Shown here in pieces: positions 7,034-15,381 of a stretch of 64,000 nucleotides of DNA. The stretch comes from Oscillospiraceae bacterium (lineage in GTDB: Bacteria; Bacillota; Clostridia; Oscillospirales; Ruminococcaceae): the NCBI GenBank assembly GCA_017427265.1, contig JAFRTG010000019.1:1-64000 (forward strand), given 5' to 3'. Under the pieces are notes generated by a model. The model had not been told where the DNA came from, did no database searches, and worked only from the letters and a program-made list of their open reading frames with translations. A program made the position numbers and the translations under genes. Position 1 is the first letter of the stretch, and each line of letters opens with the position of its first letter.

Positions 7034-8431
7034 ATGAAAGCAAGTCTGCCTTACAAATACATTACTTCCGTGAAGAACGGAAAGCACTATGTTGTCTTTG
7101 ACTATAAGGATCACAGCGGAAAGCGTAAGCGTAAGTGGGTAAACACGGAATTGCCTGAAAAGTGTTCAAAGAAAGCTCTGAAAGAAGCAGTTGAAGCAAT
7201 CGTCGCAGAGTTTGATAAGAGCATTTCGGAAGGTGAAATCGCTGTCAAGTCTGCAAACGCTGTGCCGTATGCTGTTATGAGTGATGAAACCGCTTCAACT
7301 ATGCTGCTCGATGATTTCTTTACCGAGTGGCTGACATACATCAAACCAAATGTGGCTCGTACTACGCATCTTTGCTATCGCAAGGTCAGCAAGAGATACA
7401 TGGAATACATCAACGAAAACTATCCGAACCTCACACTTGGACAGGTCAATCATAACCACATTCAGAACTATCTCAACTACAAACTGGATAGTGGCTGCAA
7501 GGGCAGTACCGCAAAGCAGTATTATCTCGCATTGCATTCTGCGTTTGCTTACGCTGTAAAAATGGAACTGATACCAAAGCACCCTATGGACAAGTTAGTA
7601 GTACCGAGAGCTGAAAGGCATGAAGCTACCTTCTATAATGCTGATGAGCTGAATGAGCTGTTTGAGGTTTTCAAAGGAGACAAACTGGAGCTTGTGGTGA
7701 ACATCGCAGCGTATTATGGTCTGAGAAGATGTGAGATACTTGGTCTGAGGTGGGATGCGATCGACTTCAAGAACAAGACGATCACGATCCAGCGTAAGAT
7801 AGTAACTGACTACGACGAGAACGGCGATATGAAGATCTTTGTAGAGACCAGGCTGAAAACCAATTCCACCAGAAGAACACTTCCGCTGATTCCTCACATC
7901 GAGGAGATGCTTCTTGAAAAGAAGAAAATGGAAGTCAAGTTCAAAAAGGCTTGCGGAAAGAGCTACAACAAGGAATTTGACGGATTTATCTGCCGTGACA
8001 ACTACGGCAATATGATCTCGCCAGGATATGTGACACAGCACTTCCATTACGTCATTACCCGAAACGGTTTGAAGCATCTGCGTTTCCATGACCTCCGTCA
8101 TTCTTGTGCGAGCTTATTGCTTGCTCATGATGTTCCGATGAAGGCTATTCAGGAGTGGCTCGGACATAGTAATTTTTCTATCACGGCGAATCTTTATAGC
8201 CATTTGGAATACAATGCTAAGGTCAACTCGGCTGAAACAATCGCAAGGGTTCTCGGCGGTAAGTCAGAGGGTAAACCCGAAGCTGAAAAGCCTGCCGAAA
8301 AGAAAAAGACCACAAGAAGAAAGTCAACGTCAAAGGCAGCAAATAAAACACCGCCCAAAAAGACTGGCGGTAGAAAAAAGAAAAGCGATAATCCCGAAGG
8401 CACGGGAGAATCGCAGATGTCAACATTATAG
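7034..8431 (+). CDS. int: Tyrosine site-specific integrase
   Basis: The ATG at 7034 follows AAAGGAGG. The 465-residue protein has an N-terminal AP2-like/arm-binding part (KHYVVFDYKDHSGKRKRKWVN), a SAM-like core-binding domain (about residues 85-190) and a C-terminal catalytic domain. Catalytic residues are visible: Arg231 (GLRRCEI), His352 and Arg355 (FHDLRHS), His378 (GHSN) and nucleophile Tyr388 (LYSHLE). An unusual Lys/Pro/Thr-rich tail of about 65 residues follows (residues about 400-465) with no recognised domain; it may bind DNA non-specifically. It lies at the right end of the element, the usual place beside the attachment site. Confidence 0.95.
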   Translation: MKASLPYKYITSVKNGKHYVVFDYKDHSGKRKRKWVNTELPEKCSKKALKEAVEAIVAEFDKSISEGEIAVKSANAVPYAVMSDETASTMLLDDFFTEWLTYIKPNVARTTHLCYRKVSKRYMEYINENYPNLTLGQVNHNHIQNYLNYKLDSGCKGSTAKQYYLALHSAFAYAVKMELIPKHPMDKLVVPRAERHEATFYNADELNELFEVFKGDKLELVVNIAAYYGLRRCEILGLRWDAIDFKNKTITIQRKIVTDYDENGDMKIFVETRLKTNSTRRTLPLIPHIEEMLLEKKKMEVKFKKACGKSYNKEFDGFICRDNYGNMISPGYVTQHFHYVITRNGLKHLRFHDLRHSCASLLLAHDVPMKAIQEWLGHSNFSITANLYSHLEYNAKVNSAETIARVLGGKSEGKPEAEKPAEKKKTTRRKSTSKAANKTPPKKTGGRKKKSDNPEGTGESQMSTL

Positions 8432-8485
8432 AATATAATCAACGAAAGTGGAATCAAGAAAAAGAAATCAAAAAACGTGTGATTT

Positions 8486-8538
8486 TGGTAGAAAAAATGG
8501 TAGAAAAAAAGTGGCATTCACGCTTATATTCTCTACCA
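8486..8538. repeat. Candidate integrase arm-binding repeats / attachment region
   Basis: TGGTAGAAAAAA occurs twice in tandem (8486-8497 and 8498-8509), and an inverted near-copy (TTCTCTACCA) lies at 8529-8538. Short direct repeats immediately downstream of an integrase gene are typical arm-type sites. The crossover core itself cannot be found without the other end or an empty site. Confidence 0.5.
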
Positions 8539-8607
8539 ACGCTCACTCGAAACGTAGTTAAATCGGGCAGAAACGGAAAAATTTACAATCAAACACATAT
8601 AATAGAG

Positions 8608-8636
8608 TAGACAAATACACGATTTTATGATATAAT
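8608..8636 (+). promoter_or_regulatory. Promoter of the MBL-fold hydrolase
   Basis: TAGACA at 8608-8613 and TATAAT at 8631-8636 with a 17-base spacer, 38 bases before the start codon at 8674. Confidence 0.65.
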
Positions 8637-8673
8637 AGAGAAGGTGCACACAAAGAAAAGGAGCTGGTCGTTT

Positions 8674-9450
8674 ATGCAAGGCAGCAAAATCACAATTACA
8701 TGGTACGGCACAGCTTCCGTGCGGATTACTGCAGGCAGCTCGCAGCTCCTGATTGACCCCTTTTTTCCGTTCCCGGACAGCAGAATCCGGATTGCAGACA
8801 ATGCGTTTGACGGCTGCAGCCATATTCTGATTACGCACGGGCATTTCGATCACATCGGCAGCATCCGTGAGATCGTGCGTCCCGGCACCGCTGTCTACTG
8901 CACGAAGGCGCCTTACCGGAGTCTGCGGAGAAAAGGTGTTCCGGAAAAAAACCTGAAGCAAATCCGGGCGGGCGAAGTATTCAAAATCGGCGCATTCCGG
9001 ATTACAGCCCATCCGGGCAAACACATCCGTTTGAACGCATGGGACTGCCTCAGAGCACTCTGCAGCAGGCGCGTGCGTCAAAACCGGAAGGGAATTCTTC
9101 AAAAGCTGCGGAAATTCGTTTCCTGCCGCGAAAAAAAGGAATCTCTGTGCTATCAGATTGAGGCATACGGCAAACGGATTCTGATGCTCGGAAGCCTTGG
9201 AATTGCACCGGATACGGCGTATCCGAAAGGTGTTGATCTGGCACTCTTTCCTTATCAGGGCTCCGGTCAGCTTTTTGAAATTGCAGCCGGAATCTACCGG
9301 AAGCTCAAACCGAAGGCGGTGCTGCTGATCCACTTCGATGACACGTTTCCTCCGTTCAGCTCTGATGTTGATACTTCAGAAATCCAGGATTATCTCAAAA
9401 AACGAACAGTCGTCTATCAGCTGGAAAACGGCGGCTCACTGGAGCTATGA
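8674..9450 (+). CDS. Metallo-beta-lactamase-fold hydrolase
   Basis: The ATG at 8674 follows AAAGGAG; a GTG at 8644 lies upstream of that ribosome site. The 258-residue protein shows the MBL metal-binding motif HGHFDH (His55, His57, Asp59, His60) and further candidate ligands in TAHPGKH and LIHFDD. It resembles the UlaG/RomA-like branch of small metal-dependent hydrolases (ITWYGTASVRI at the N-terminus is characteristic). There is no signal peptide, so it is cytoplasmic. Substrate unknown. It is the first gene right of the mobile element. Confidence 0.82.
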   Translation: MQGSKITITWYGTASVRITAGSSQLLIDPFFPFPDSRIRIADNAFDGCSHILITHGHFDHIGSIREIVRPGTAVYCTKAPYRSLRRKGVPEKNLKQIRAGEVFKIGAFRITAHPGKHIRLNAWDCLRALCSRRVRQNRKGILQKLRKFVSCREKKESLCYQIEAYGKRILMLGSLGIAPDTAYPKGVDLALFPYQGSGQLFEIAAGIYRKLKPKAVLLIHFDDTFPPFSSDVDTSEIQDYLKKRTVVYQLENGGSLEL

Positions 9451-9507
9451 CAACACATATCTTATTCTGTAACTGCACAGCAGAAATAACCGAAGCGGAG
9501 GCCGGTC

Positions 9508-9957
9508 ATGAAAATAATTATCGAAGCCCCTCAGCCAAACGACGAAGATGCCATTATTGTCCGGTGTGCGGCGCCGGATCAGCGGCTGATTTCCATGCTG
9601 CTTTCATTCCAGACCGCCAAGACGGAGCTGACGGGATATCTGAACGACAGAATTGTCCGTCTGAACTATCAGGATGTGTATTATTTTGAATCGAACGAAA
9701 ACCGCGTTTTTGCGTACTATCAGGAAGATGTTTACGAGATCAGATACAAACTCTACGAACTGGAAGAGCTTTTCGCGCCGCTGGATTTTGTCCGATGTTC
9801 CAAGTCGATGATCGTCAACATGGAAAAAATAGAGTATCTTTCACCGCTGTTCAGCGGCAAGCTGGAGGCGCATCTGAAAAACGGTGAAAAGATTGTCATT
9901 TCAAGACAATACGTGCGGAATCTCAAAGAAAAGCTCGGAATCCAGGAGGTAGACTGA
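9508..9957 (+). CDS. LytTR-type DNA-binding regulator
   Basis: A 149-residue protein with a C-terminal LytTR domain (about residues 50-145: LNDRIVRLNYQDVYYFESNENRVFAYY...FVRCSKSMIVNMEKIEYLSP...SRQYVRNLKEKLG). It has no receiver domain. The ribosome site is GGAGGCC. Stand-alone LytTR proteins paired with a small DUF3021 membrane protein are common in Bacillota and often regulate a neighbouring transporter or their own operon. The stop overlaps the next start by one base, so the pair is co-translated. Confidence 0.87.
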   Translation: MKIIIEAPQPNDEDAIIVRCAAPDQRLISMLLSFQTAKTELTGYLNDRIVRLNYQDVYYFESNENRVFAYYQEDVYEIRYKLYELEELFAPLDFVRCSKSMIVNMEKIEYLSPLFSGKLEAHLKNGEKIVISRQYVRNLKEKLGIQEVD

Positions 9958-10403
9958 TGGTAAAAGAATTTCTGATTTCACTGCTGCATTATTTTGTGGA
10001 TATCACAACCGCTGTGCTGATTGCGGCTGCAATTTTTCTGTCGATATCCGGTCAGCAGATCGACAGCTCGATCCTCTGGCAGATTCTGCTCAGCGGCTTG
10101 ATGACGGCTCTGCCGACGGCCATCCTGCTCTGTCTGGATACGAAAAGCGCCCGGCTTTCCATGATCCTGTGGGGCGCCCATTTCCTTCTGATGTACTTTG
10201 TGACGCTTCTGCTGCTCAAAAAGCTGGGCTGGTGCGAGATCACACCGCTTTCTGCGGCACTGACCTTCCTTGCATCCGTTTTTATTTACTTTTTCACCTG
10301 CTTTGTGCATTACATGGTGGACCGAAAGCATACAACGCTGATGAATGAGCAGCTGAAAAAGCGGTATGTAAAAGAAAAACAAGCAACCTCCGATGATAAA
10401 TAA
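9957..10403 (+). CDS. DUF3021-family membrane protein
   Basis: A 148-residue protein with four predicted membrane segments (near residues 10-33, 40-60, 70-90 and 97-118) and a charged tail. Size, topology and direct coupling to a LytTR regulator match DUF3021 proteins, thought to act as membrane partners that hold or modulate the regulator. Biochemical function unknown. A terminator follows at once. Confidence 0.8.
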   Translation: MVKEFLISLLHYFVDITTAVLIAAAIFLSISGQQIDSSILWQILLSGLMTALPTAILLCLDTKSARLSMILWGAHFLLMYFVTLLLLKKLGWCEITPLSAALTFLASVFIYFFTCFVHYMVDRKHTTLMNEQLKKRYVKEKQATSDDK

Positions 10404-10416
10404 TCCTCTGAACAAA

Positions 10417-10460
10417 CAAAAAGGGCAGAAATCGCAGAAGCCGGTTCCTGCCTTTTTTGT
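10417..10460 (+). terminator. Terminator of the LytTR/DUF3021 operon
   Basis: CAAAAAGGGCAG (10417-10428) pairs with CTGCCTTTTTTG (10448-10459) with one unpaired base, around an 18-19 base loop, followed by TTTTT. Confidence 0.8.
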
Positions 10461-10472
10461 TTTTATCATCCG

Positions 10473-10508
10473 CAAAAAAACGGCTGAGAGCGCTCCTGTT
10501 CTCAGCCG
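10473..10508 (-). terminator. Hairpin oriented as a minus-strand terminator
   Basis: CGGCTGAGA (10481-10489) pairs perfectly with TCTCAGCCG (10500-10508). The A-run at 10474-10480 gives a T-run only on the minus strand. No minus-strand gene enters from the right, so this is either a relic or a block against antisense transcription. Confidence 0.55.
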
Positions 10509-10563
10509 CAGTACACAGATATATGAAAAACATGAAAATTCTGTTTGATTTTGCAGAAGCCGC

Positions 10564-10593
10564 TTGACTTTCCGGCAGTTTCCGTGTTATAGT
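10564..10593 (+). promoter_or_regulatory. Promoter of the lipoprotein gene
   Basis: TTGACT at 10564-10569 and TATAGT at 10588-10593 with an 18-base spacer, 44 bases before the first ATG. Confidence 0.6.
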
Positions 10594-10637
10594 AAAGGAT
10601 ATCATTCCGGAATCAGGGCAGCGGGTTTGCTGCAGAA

Positions 10638-11690
10638 ATGAGAATATTTATGAAAAGAATGCAAATATGCGCCGTCTGCGCTTCTGTTCTGCTTCTGACC
10701 GCGTGCGGCAGCGCGCCGCAGAGCAGCGTGCAGGAAAGCCGGCCGGAAGAATCTGCTGCCGAAATCCTGACAGCGGATCCGGCTGAAAGCGAACTGCCGG
10801 ACATGCAGAGCAGTCTGCCGACCGAATCCGCGGCACAGCCGTCCGTGCTCAGCAAAGAGCTGTTCACGGCAGCGCTGGAAGGAATTGAAGTCGCCGTCAG
10901 CAGCGATTCCGTCACAGAATGCGGAACGGTCAGCGGGCAGCGCTATTCCCTGACGATTGATCTTTCCGGGTGGGCGCAATACACTTCGCCGGAGCAGATG
11001 GTTGTGCTTTCGCGGCTGTTCTGGCAGTGCTATCCGAAAATGTATGCACGGTATGCCGACCTCTCCGACCCGCCGACGGATGTCGTGCTTGCGATCGAAA
11101 ACAGCGGCTACGAAATTGCTGAGGCCGGCGGGAACTTTATTCATCTGCACGACAAGTGGCTCTTTGACAACCCTGAGGACTATGACTGCATCACGCATGA
11201 GCTCGCCCATATCATTCAGAACGGCTGGGACGGCGCATATCTGGAGGACAGCGGCTTCATCGAGCGCTTTGCCGATTGCTGCCGGTACGAATACGCGCTG
11301 GACAGCGGATACTATAATGACGGCGGCTGGACGCTGCAGACACCGGAAACGGAATCCTCCCGCGGAGAATCTGTGCGTTTTTTCGTCTGGCTTGATGTGA
11401 TGTATTCAAATGATTCCACAGATATCATGCGCAGTTTCTTCGATGTCTGCCGCAATATGACATACACGCCGGAGCAGTGGGACGACGCATGGACACAGGT
11501 GTTTGCCGGTACTGCACTCGAAGGAAAAAACGCAGACGAGGTATGGGCGATGTTTGCCGCATCTGATTTTGCAAACCTCTCATCCTACGGGATGCACGGC
11601 GAAATCTCAGATCTCCTGCGTACCTATCCGGTCCGGACCGCCGCAGACAACCTTACGCTTCGTCAGCATCCCCGGATGCAAATGCAATGA
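10638..11690 (+). CDS. Lipoprotein with basic secretory protein-like metallopeptidase domain
   Basis: A 350-residue protein with a lipoprotein signal (lipobox LTAC, Cys23) and a Ser/Glu-rich spacer to about residue 75. The folded part contains a zincin motif HELAH (His187, Glu188, His191) followed by GFIERFADCCRYEY, the layout of the basic secretory protein (BSP) peptidase-like family. It would be anchored on the outer face of the membrane. The ribosome site is weak and a second in-frame ATG lies at 10650. The 3' end overlaps the end of the convergent gene at 11653 by 38 bases. Confidence 0.72.
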   Translation: MRIFMKRMQICAVCASVLLLTACGSAPQSSVQESRPEESAAEILTADPAESELPDMQSSLPTESAAQPSVLSKELFTAALEGIEVAVSSDSVTECGTVSGQRYSLTIDLSGWAQYTSPEQMVVLSRLFWQCYPKMYARYADLSDPPTDVVLAIENSGYEIAEAGGNFIHLHDKWLFDNPEDYDCITHELAHIIQNGWDGAYLEDSGFIERFADCCRYEYALDSGYYNDGGWTLQTPETESSRGESVRFFVWLDVMYSNDSTDIMRSFFDVCRNMTYTPEQWDDAWTQVFAGTALEGKNADEVWAMFAASDFANLSSYGMHGEISDLLRTYPVRTAADNLTLRQHPRMQMQ

Positions 11691-12237
11691 TCGCATCCAG
11701 ATTATCAAAGATGAACTGCTGTGCATTCCTGTCATAGATCACATAATACGCCGTGTTCCCCTGCTCGTTGACGAAGGAGGTCTCCCGGATGCCGAGCCTT
11801 TCGCCTTCCGGCGTCGGGACTCTCCGCATATGTCCCGCATCTGTTTCGATCTCGGTCAGCATTCCGGCTGACACCAGCCAGCGAACAAGAACCGTGACCT
11901 TCAGCCGCTGCATTTTTTCTGTGTCAATTAGGCTGTTCACCGCCGCAGTCACTTTGGAAGCGGACAGCCGGGATGTATGCGGCTTCAGCTGCGCAAGCTG
12001 CTCCGCGGTCAGGGAGAGGGGTGCCTTTTTGGAACGCGGCGTTTTCTTTTTCTGCACCTCGCCGCCGTTGTCGATCACCTTTTGCAGTACGCCGGAAACG
12101 TAAAACAGGCAGCGCGAAATGCGCACCTGATTGACGGTATCGCCCTCCGGAACAGGCTTACCGGAAAGCGGGTCAAATCCGTTTGCAAGTGCATCAATAT
12201 ACTGCTTGGCTCGCTGCATGATTTCAAGCTCTGTCAT
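11653..12237 (-). CDS. Conserved hypothetical protein
   Basis: The ATG at 12237 follows AAAGGGTGA; an in-frame GTG lies nine bases upstream. The 194-residue protein has an N-terminal part (MQRAKQYIDALANGFDPLSG..PEGD and VRISRCLFYVSGVLQKVI) of a type common in Clostridial genomes but with no known function, and a central winged-helix-like stretch (SASKVTAAVNSLIDTE...LVRWLVSAGMLTE) that may bind nucleic acid. It has no signal peptide. It is convergent with the lipoprotein gene. I do not assign a function. Confidence 0.6.
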   Translation of the reverse strand: MTELEIMQRAKQYIDALANGFDPLSGKPVPEGDTVNQVRISRCLFYVSGVLQKVIDNGGEVQKKKTPRSKKAPLSLTAEQLAQLKPHTSRLSASKVTAAVNSLIDTEKMQRLKVTVLVRWLVSAGMLTEIETDAGHMRRVPTPEGERLGIRETSFVNEQGNTAYYVIYDRNAQQFIFDNLDAIIAFASGDADEA

Positions 12238-12342
12238 AATCTTCACCCTTTCTGCAAACTGTCACATTCAGATTGTTTATAATATTACTATAACACATTA
12301 TGATTAAAAAAACAAGATGAAAGAAAGAATCCGGTATAAAAA

Positions 12343-12394
12343 GATGATTTGTGATGCGGGGTTGTCCGCAGGCTCCTGCCGGGGACATATCCCC
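12343..12394. repeat. Decayed fragment of the GGTATC-ended repeat family
   Basis: The stretch (GATGATTTGTGATG..., then TGCCGGGGACATATCCCC) matches the left part of the repeats at 29201, 29447 and 32940, but the ends are missing. It lies in the 306-base gap before the SNF2 gene, which otherwise holds only that gene's promoter. Confidence 0.55.
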
Positions 12395-12454
12395 TAATCA
12401 ATCCCTCTTTTTTATATCATCTGCAATTTGCCGCTTCCCGCAAGTTCTCCCTGC

Positions 12455-12483
12455 TTGATTCTTTTGTATTCTTATGATATAAT
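12455..12483 (+). promoter_or_regulatory. Promoter of the SNF2-esterase genes
   Basis: TTGATT at 12455-12460 and TATAAT at 12478-12483 with a 17-base spacer. The leader contains a CCGGCAG...CTGCCGG hairpin near 12500-12520 before the GGGAGGTGG ribosome site. Confidence 0.75.
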
Positions 12484-12543
12484 AGCATTAAGCAAATCTT
12501 CCGGCAGCATACTGCCGGATTACTCTGCACGGGAGGTGGTTTC

Positions 12544-14691
12544 ATGGCAAGACCGTTCGGCGCAAAAGAAGCAAAAATACTGGCAGAAGAACACCGCACG
12601 CTGCTCAGCAGACTTGAGGCGGAACAGGCTGCCGCGCCGTCTTACCGCGAAAATATCAGGCAGTATTCAGATCAGCTTGTCGCACAGAGCGTGTTATCCG
12701 TCCTGCGGGACGTTCCGGTCGAAGAGCTCAACAACGGCAAGGAAAAGCGTTCCTTCCGGGTGAAGGCGCTCCGGGACAGCGGTTATCAGACAATCGCAGA
12801 CCTCGCGCCCGCTTCCGTGCATTCAATCGCTTCCGTTTACGGCATCAGCGAGGATGCCGCAAATTCCATCCGGCGCATCGTCGATGATATGGCGGCACAG
12901 GCCGGGCAGGGCTGCAAAATCCGTCTCAGCACGGACAACAAAACCCCGGAAGCATCGGAGCTGGTTTCCGCAATCTACCGCTACAAACAGTTTCAGCCCC
13001 TTGCAGCTCCGCTTGAACAGCTGATACAGACAAACCGCAGCGAGGTATCGGCTGCTGTCTCCGATCTGGAGGCCGTCAGCGGAACGCTGAAATGGCTGTT
13101 CGGCTCCAAAGAAAAAAAGCAGAAGGCAATGGAAGCCTTTTGCCGGCTGACCGAGCTGAAAATCGACACTTACGGCACCGAAGCAGAATCCTTACTGTCA
13201 GCGATTCAAACGCTCCGTGACAGCACAAGTGCAGATGCATGGGATGACTTCACGGCGAATCCGGTACAGTTCATCAATATTCTGGAGGAGATCAATCCGG
13301 GCATTCTCGGCAATGACGATGTCCGTTACGGTCTGCCGGAGGATCTTGCCCGTGAAATTCAGGATGAATGCTATTTTCCGGACGGTCTGCTCTGCGAGCT
13401 GCGAAGATATCAGGAATGGGGCGTCAAATATATTCTCCATCAGGAGCGTGTGCTGCTCGGCGATGAAATGGGACTCGGCAAAACCGTTCAGGCAATCGCC
13501 GCGATGGTTTCGCTCAAAAACACCGGCGCATCGCATTTTCTGGTTGTATGCCCTGCAAGCGTCATCACGAACTGGTGCAGGGAAATCCGGAAAATGAGCA
13601 AGCTCAGCGTCACAAAGATACACGGCGGTTCCAGAGCAGCTGCATTTCAGTCATGGCTGGAAACAGGCGGTGTCGCCGTTACGACATACGAAACAACCGG
13701 CTTCTGCGTCATGCCGGAAGCCTTCCGGTTTTCCATGCTGGTCGTTGACGAAGCACATTATATCAAGAATCCGGAAGCGAAACGAACCAAGCATGTGAAA
13801 GCGCTCACCGGCCACGCAGAGCGGCTGCTTTTCATGACCGGCACCGCGCTGGAAAACAAGGCCGCAGAAATGGTCTCGCTGATTAACATTCTGCAGCCGG
13901 AAATCGGCGCACGCATTCAGGGCATGACCTTTATGGCTTCTGCACCGCTGTTCCGCAAGACCGTTGCGCCGGTTTATTACCGCAGAAAGCGCGAAGAAGT
14001 CCTCACCGAGCTGCCTGACCTGATCGAAAGCAGGGAATGGTGCACGATGTGTCCTGCGGAGGAAGCAGCCTATGAGCAGGCCGTTCTTTCCGGAAACCAA
14101 ATGGAAGCCAGACGGGTCTCATGGAATGTGCCCGACCTCAGGGAATCCGCAAAAGCTGCCCGGCTGCTGGATCTGATCGAAGATGCCGAAGCAGACGGCC
14201 GCAAAATCATTGTTTTTTCGTTTTTTCTTGATACGCTCCGCAGCATCGCGCAGCTGCTCGGAAGCCGCTGTCTGAATCCGATCAGCGGCGCCGTCTCCCC
14301 GCAGCGCAGGCAGGAAATCATTGATGAATTCGATCAGGCTCCGCCCGGCACGGTGCTTGCAGCGCAGGTGCAATCCGGCGGAACCGGGCTGAATATTCAG
14401 TCTGCAAGCGTCGTGATTCTCTGCGAACCGCAGCTGAAGCCGTCCGTTGAGAATCAGGCAATCTCCCGCGCTTACCGGATGGGGCAGACGCGCAATGTTC
14501 TGGTCTATCGCCTGCTGTGCGAGAACTCTGTCGATGAGAAAATCATGACACTGCTGGAGGACAAGCAGGCCATCTTCGATGCATTCGCAGATCAGTCTGA
14601 AGCTGCAAACGAAAGCAGAGAGATCGACGAACGCACCTTCGGAAACATCATCCGGGAAGAAATCGACCGGATCAATGCCAAAAAACAATAA
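12544..14691 (+). CDS. SNF2-family DEAD/DEAH-box ATPase
   Basis: A 715-residue protein. Residues about 70-115 form a helix-hairpin-helix-like stretch (RVKALRDSGYQTIADLAPASV and SIASVYGISEDAANSI). The ATPase core starts near 285 with the Q-like RRYQEWGVKYIL. Walker A is GDEMGLGKT (306-314), the Walker B box is DEAH (402-405), motif III is MTGTALEN, and the C-terminal lobe has SGGTGLNIQSAS and QAISRAYRMGQ (about 638-648), the SNF2 motifs V and VI. Such enzymes translocate on double-stranded DNA. The specific role of this free-standing form is unknown; repair, chromosome handling or defence are possible. An esterase gene follows 20 bases later. Confidence 0.9.
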   Translation: MARPFGAKEAKILAEEHRTLLSRLEAEQAAAPSYRENIRQYSDQLVAQSVLSVLRDVPVEELNNGKEKRSFRVKALRDSGYQTIADLAPASVHSIASVYGISEDAANSIRRIVDDMAAQAGQGCKIRLSTDNKTPEASELVSAIYRYKQFQPLAAPLEQLIQTNRSEVSAAVSDLEAVSGTLKWLFGSKEKKQKAMEAFCRLTELKIDTYGTEAESLLSAIQTLRDSTSADAWDDFTANPVQFINILEEINPGILGNDDVRYGLPEDLAREIQDECYFPDGLLCELRRYQEWGVKYILHQERVLLGDEMGLGKTVQAIAAMVSLKNTGASHFLVVCPASVITNWCREIRKMSKLSVTKIHGGSRAAAFQSWLETGGVAVTTYETTGFCVMPEAFRFSMLVVDEAHYIKNPEAKRTKHVKALTGHAERLLFMTGTALENKAAEMVSLINILQPEIGARIQGMTFMASAPLFRKTVAPVYYRRKREEVLTELPDLIESREWCTMCPAEEAAYEQAVLSGNQMEARRVSWNVPDLRESAKAARLLDLIEDAEADGRKIIVFSFFLDTLRSIAQLLGSRCLNPISGAVSPQRRQEIIDEFDQAPPGTVLAAQVQSGGTGLNIQSASVVILCEPQLKPSVENQAISRAYRMGQTRNVLVYRLLCENSVDEKIMTLLEDKQAIFDAFADQSEAANESREIDERTFGNIIREEIDRINAKKQ

Positions 14692-14711
14692 CACAGCAGA
14701 TAAAGCAGGTG

Positions 14712-15350
14712 ATGAACACGGAAATTTTCAGATTCGGGAATCCGGATGCTGCTGCAGTCCTGATTCAGCCGGTTGACGCCCGCGAGCCGGCAGCGATCGA
14801 AACCGAGCTTGCTGCCATACAAACGCTGACGGATACTGCGTTCTGCCTGACGGCTGTCAGGGTCGATCACTGGAACACTGACCTCTCTCCGTGGGAAGCA
14901 CCCGCCGTATTCGGCAGCGAAGACTTCGGAGAAGGCGCGGCAGATACCCTGCACGAAATTCTGAAGCTCACTGCCGATCCGGAGAAAACATATTTCATCG
15001 GCGGCTATTCGCTGGCCGGGCTGTTTGCACTCTGGGCTGCGCATCAGACAGATGTGTTCAAGGGTACTGCCGCAGCCTCGCCGTCTGTATGGTTTCCGGG
15101 CTTTACGGAATACATGAAAGCGCACAGCATCCGGAGCCAATGCGTGTACCTGAGCCTCGGTGACAAGGAAGCCAAAACCCGGAACGCCGTCATGGCATCC
15201 GTGGAGGATAAAATCCGGGAAGTATATGATCTGCTGAACGGACAGGGCGTCCGCTGCGTTCTGGAGCATAATCCGGGCAATCATTTCCGGGATGCCGAAC
15301 TCAGAACCGCCAAAGCCTTTGCATGGGTCATGCAAAGCCATTGTCCGTGA
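14712..15350 (+). CDS. Putative esterase (alpha/beta-hydrolase)
   Basis: A 212-residue protein with the nucleophile elbow GYSLAG and a C-terminal His in GNHFRD, the pattern of the esterase D-like/enterochelin esterase-like hydrolases. SLGDKEAKTRN probably carries the acid residue region. It has no signal peptide. The start is uncertain: the ribosome site is weak, and an in-frame GTG directly precedes the ATG. It is probably co-transcribed with the SNF2 ATPase, though no functional link is evident. Confidence 0.72.
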   Translation: MNTEIFRFGNPDAAAVLIQPVDAREPAAIETELAAIQTLTDTAFCLTAVRVDHWNTDLSPWEAPAVFGSEDFGEGAADTLHEILKLTADPEKTYFIGGYSLAGLFALWAAHQTDVFKGTAAASPSVWFPGFTEYMKAHSIRSQCVYLSLGDKEAKTRNAVMASVEDKIREVYDLLNGQGVRCVLEHNPGNHFRDAELRTAKAFAWVMQSHCP

Positions 15351-15381
15351 TATGAATGCGAAAAGGAAAGGAGCCTGAACA

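Larger units (their letters stand above)
4060..8607. mobile_element. Integrated element: regulators, antirepressor, excisionase, tyrosine integrase
   Basis: The block holds an XRE regulator, a sigma-like HTH protein, a phage-type antirepressor, an excisionase and a tyrosine recombinase, all on the plus strand, with integrase arm-type repeats just past the integrase. This is the recombination and control module of a prophage remnant or of an integrative conjugative or mobilisable element. No relaxase, replication or structural gene lies inside it. The right limit between 8432 and about 8640 is inferred from the integrase end and the change in composition. The left limit is not defined; the element could begin left of the window and include hcp and the other cargo-like genes. 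Confidence 0.6.
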
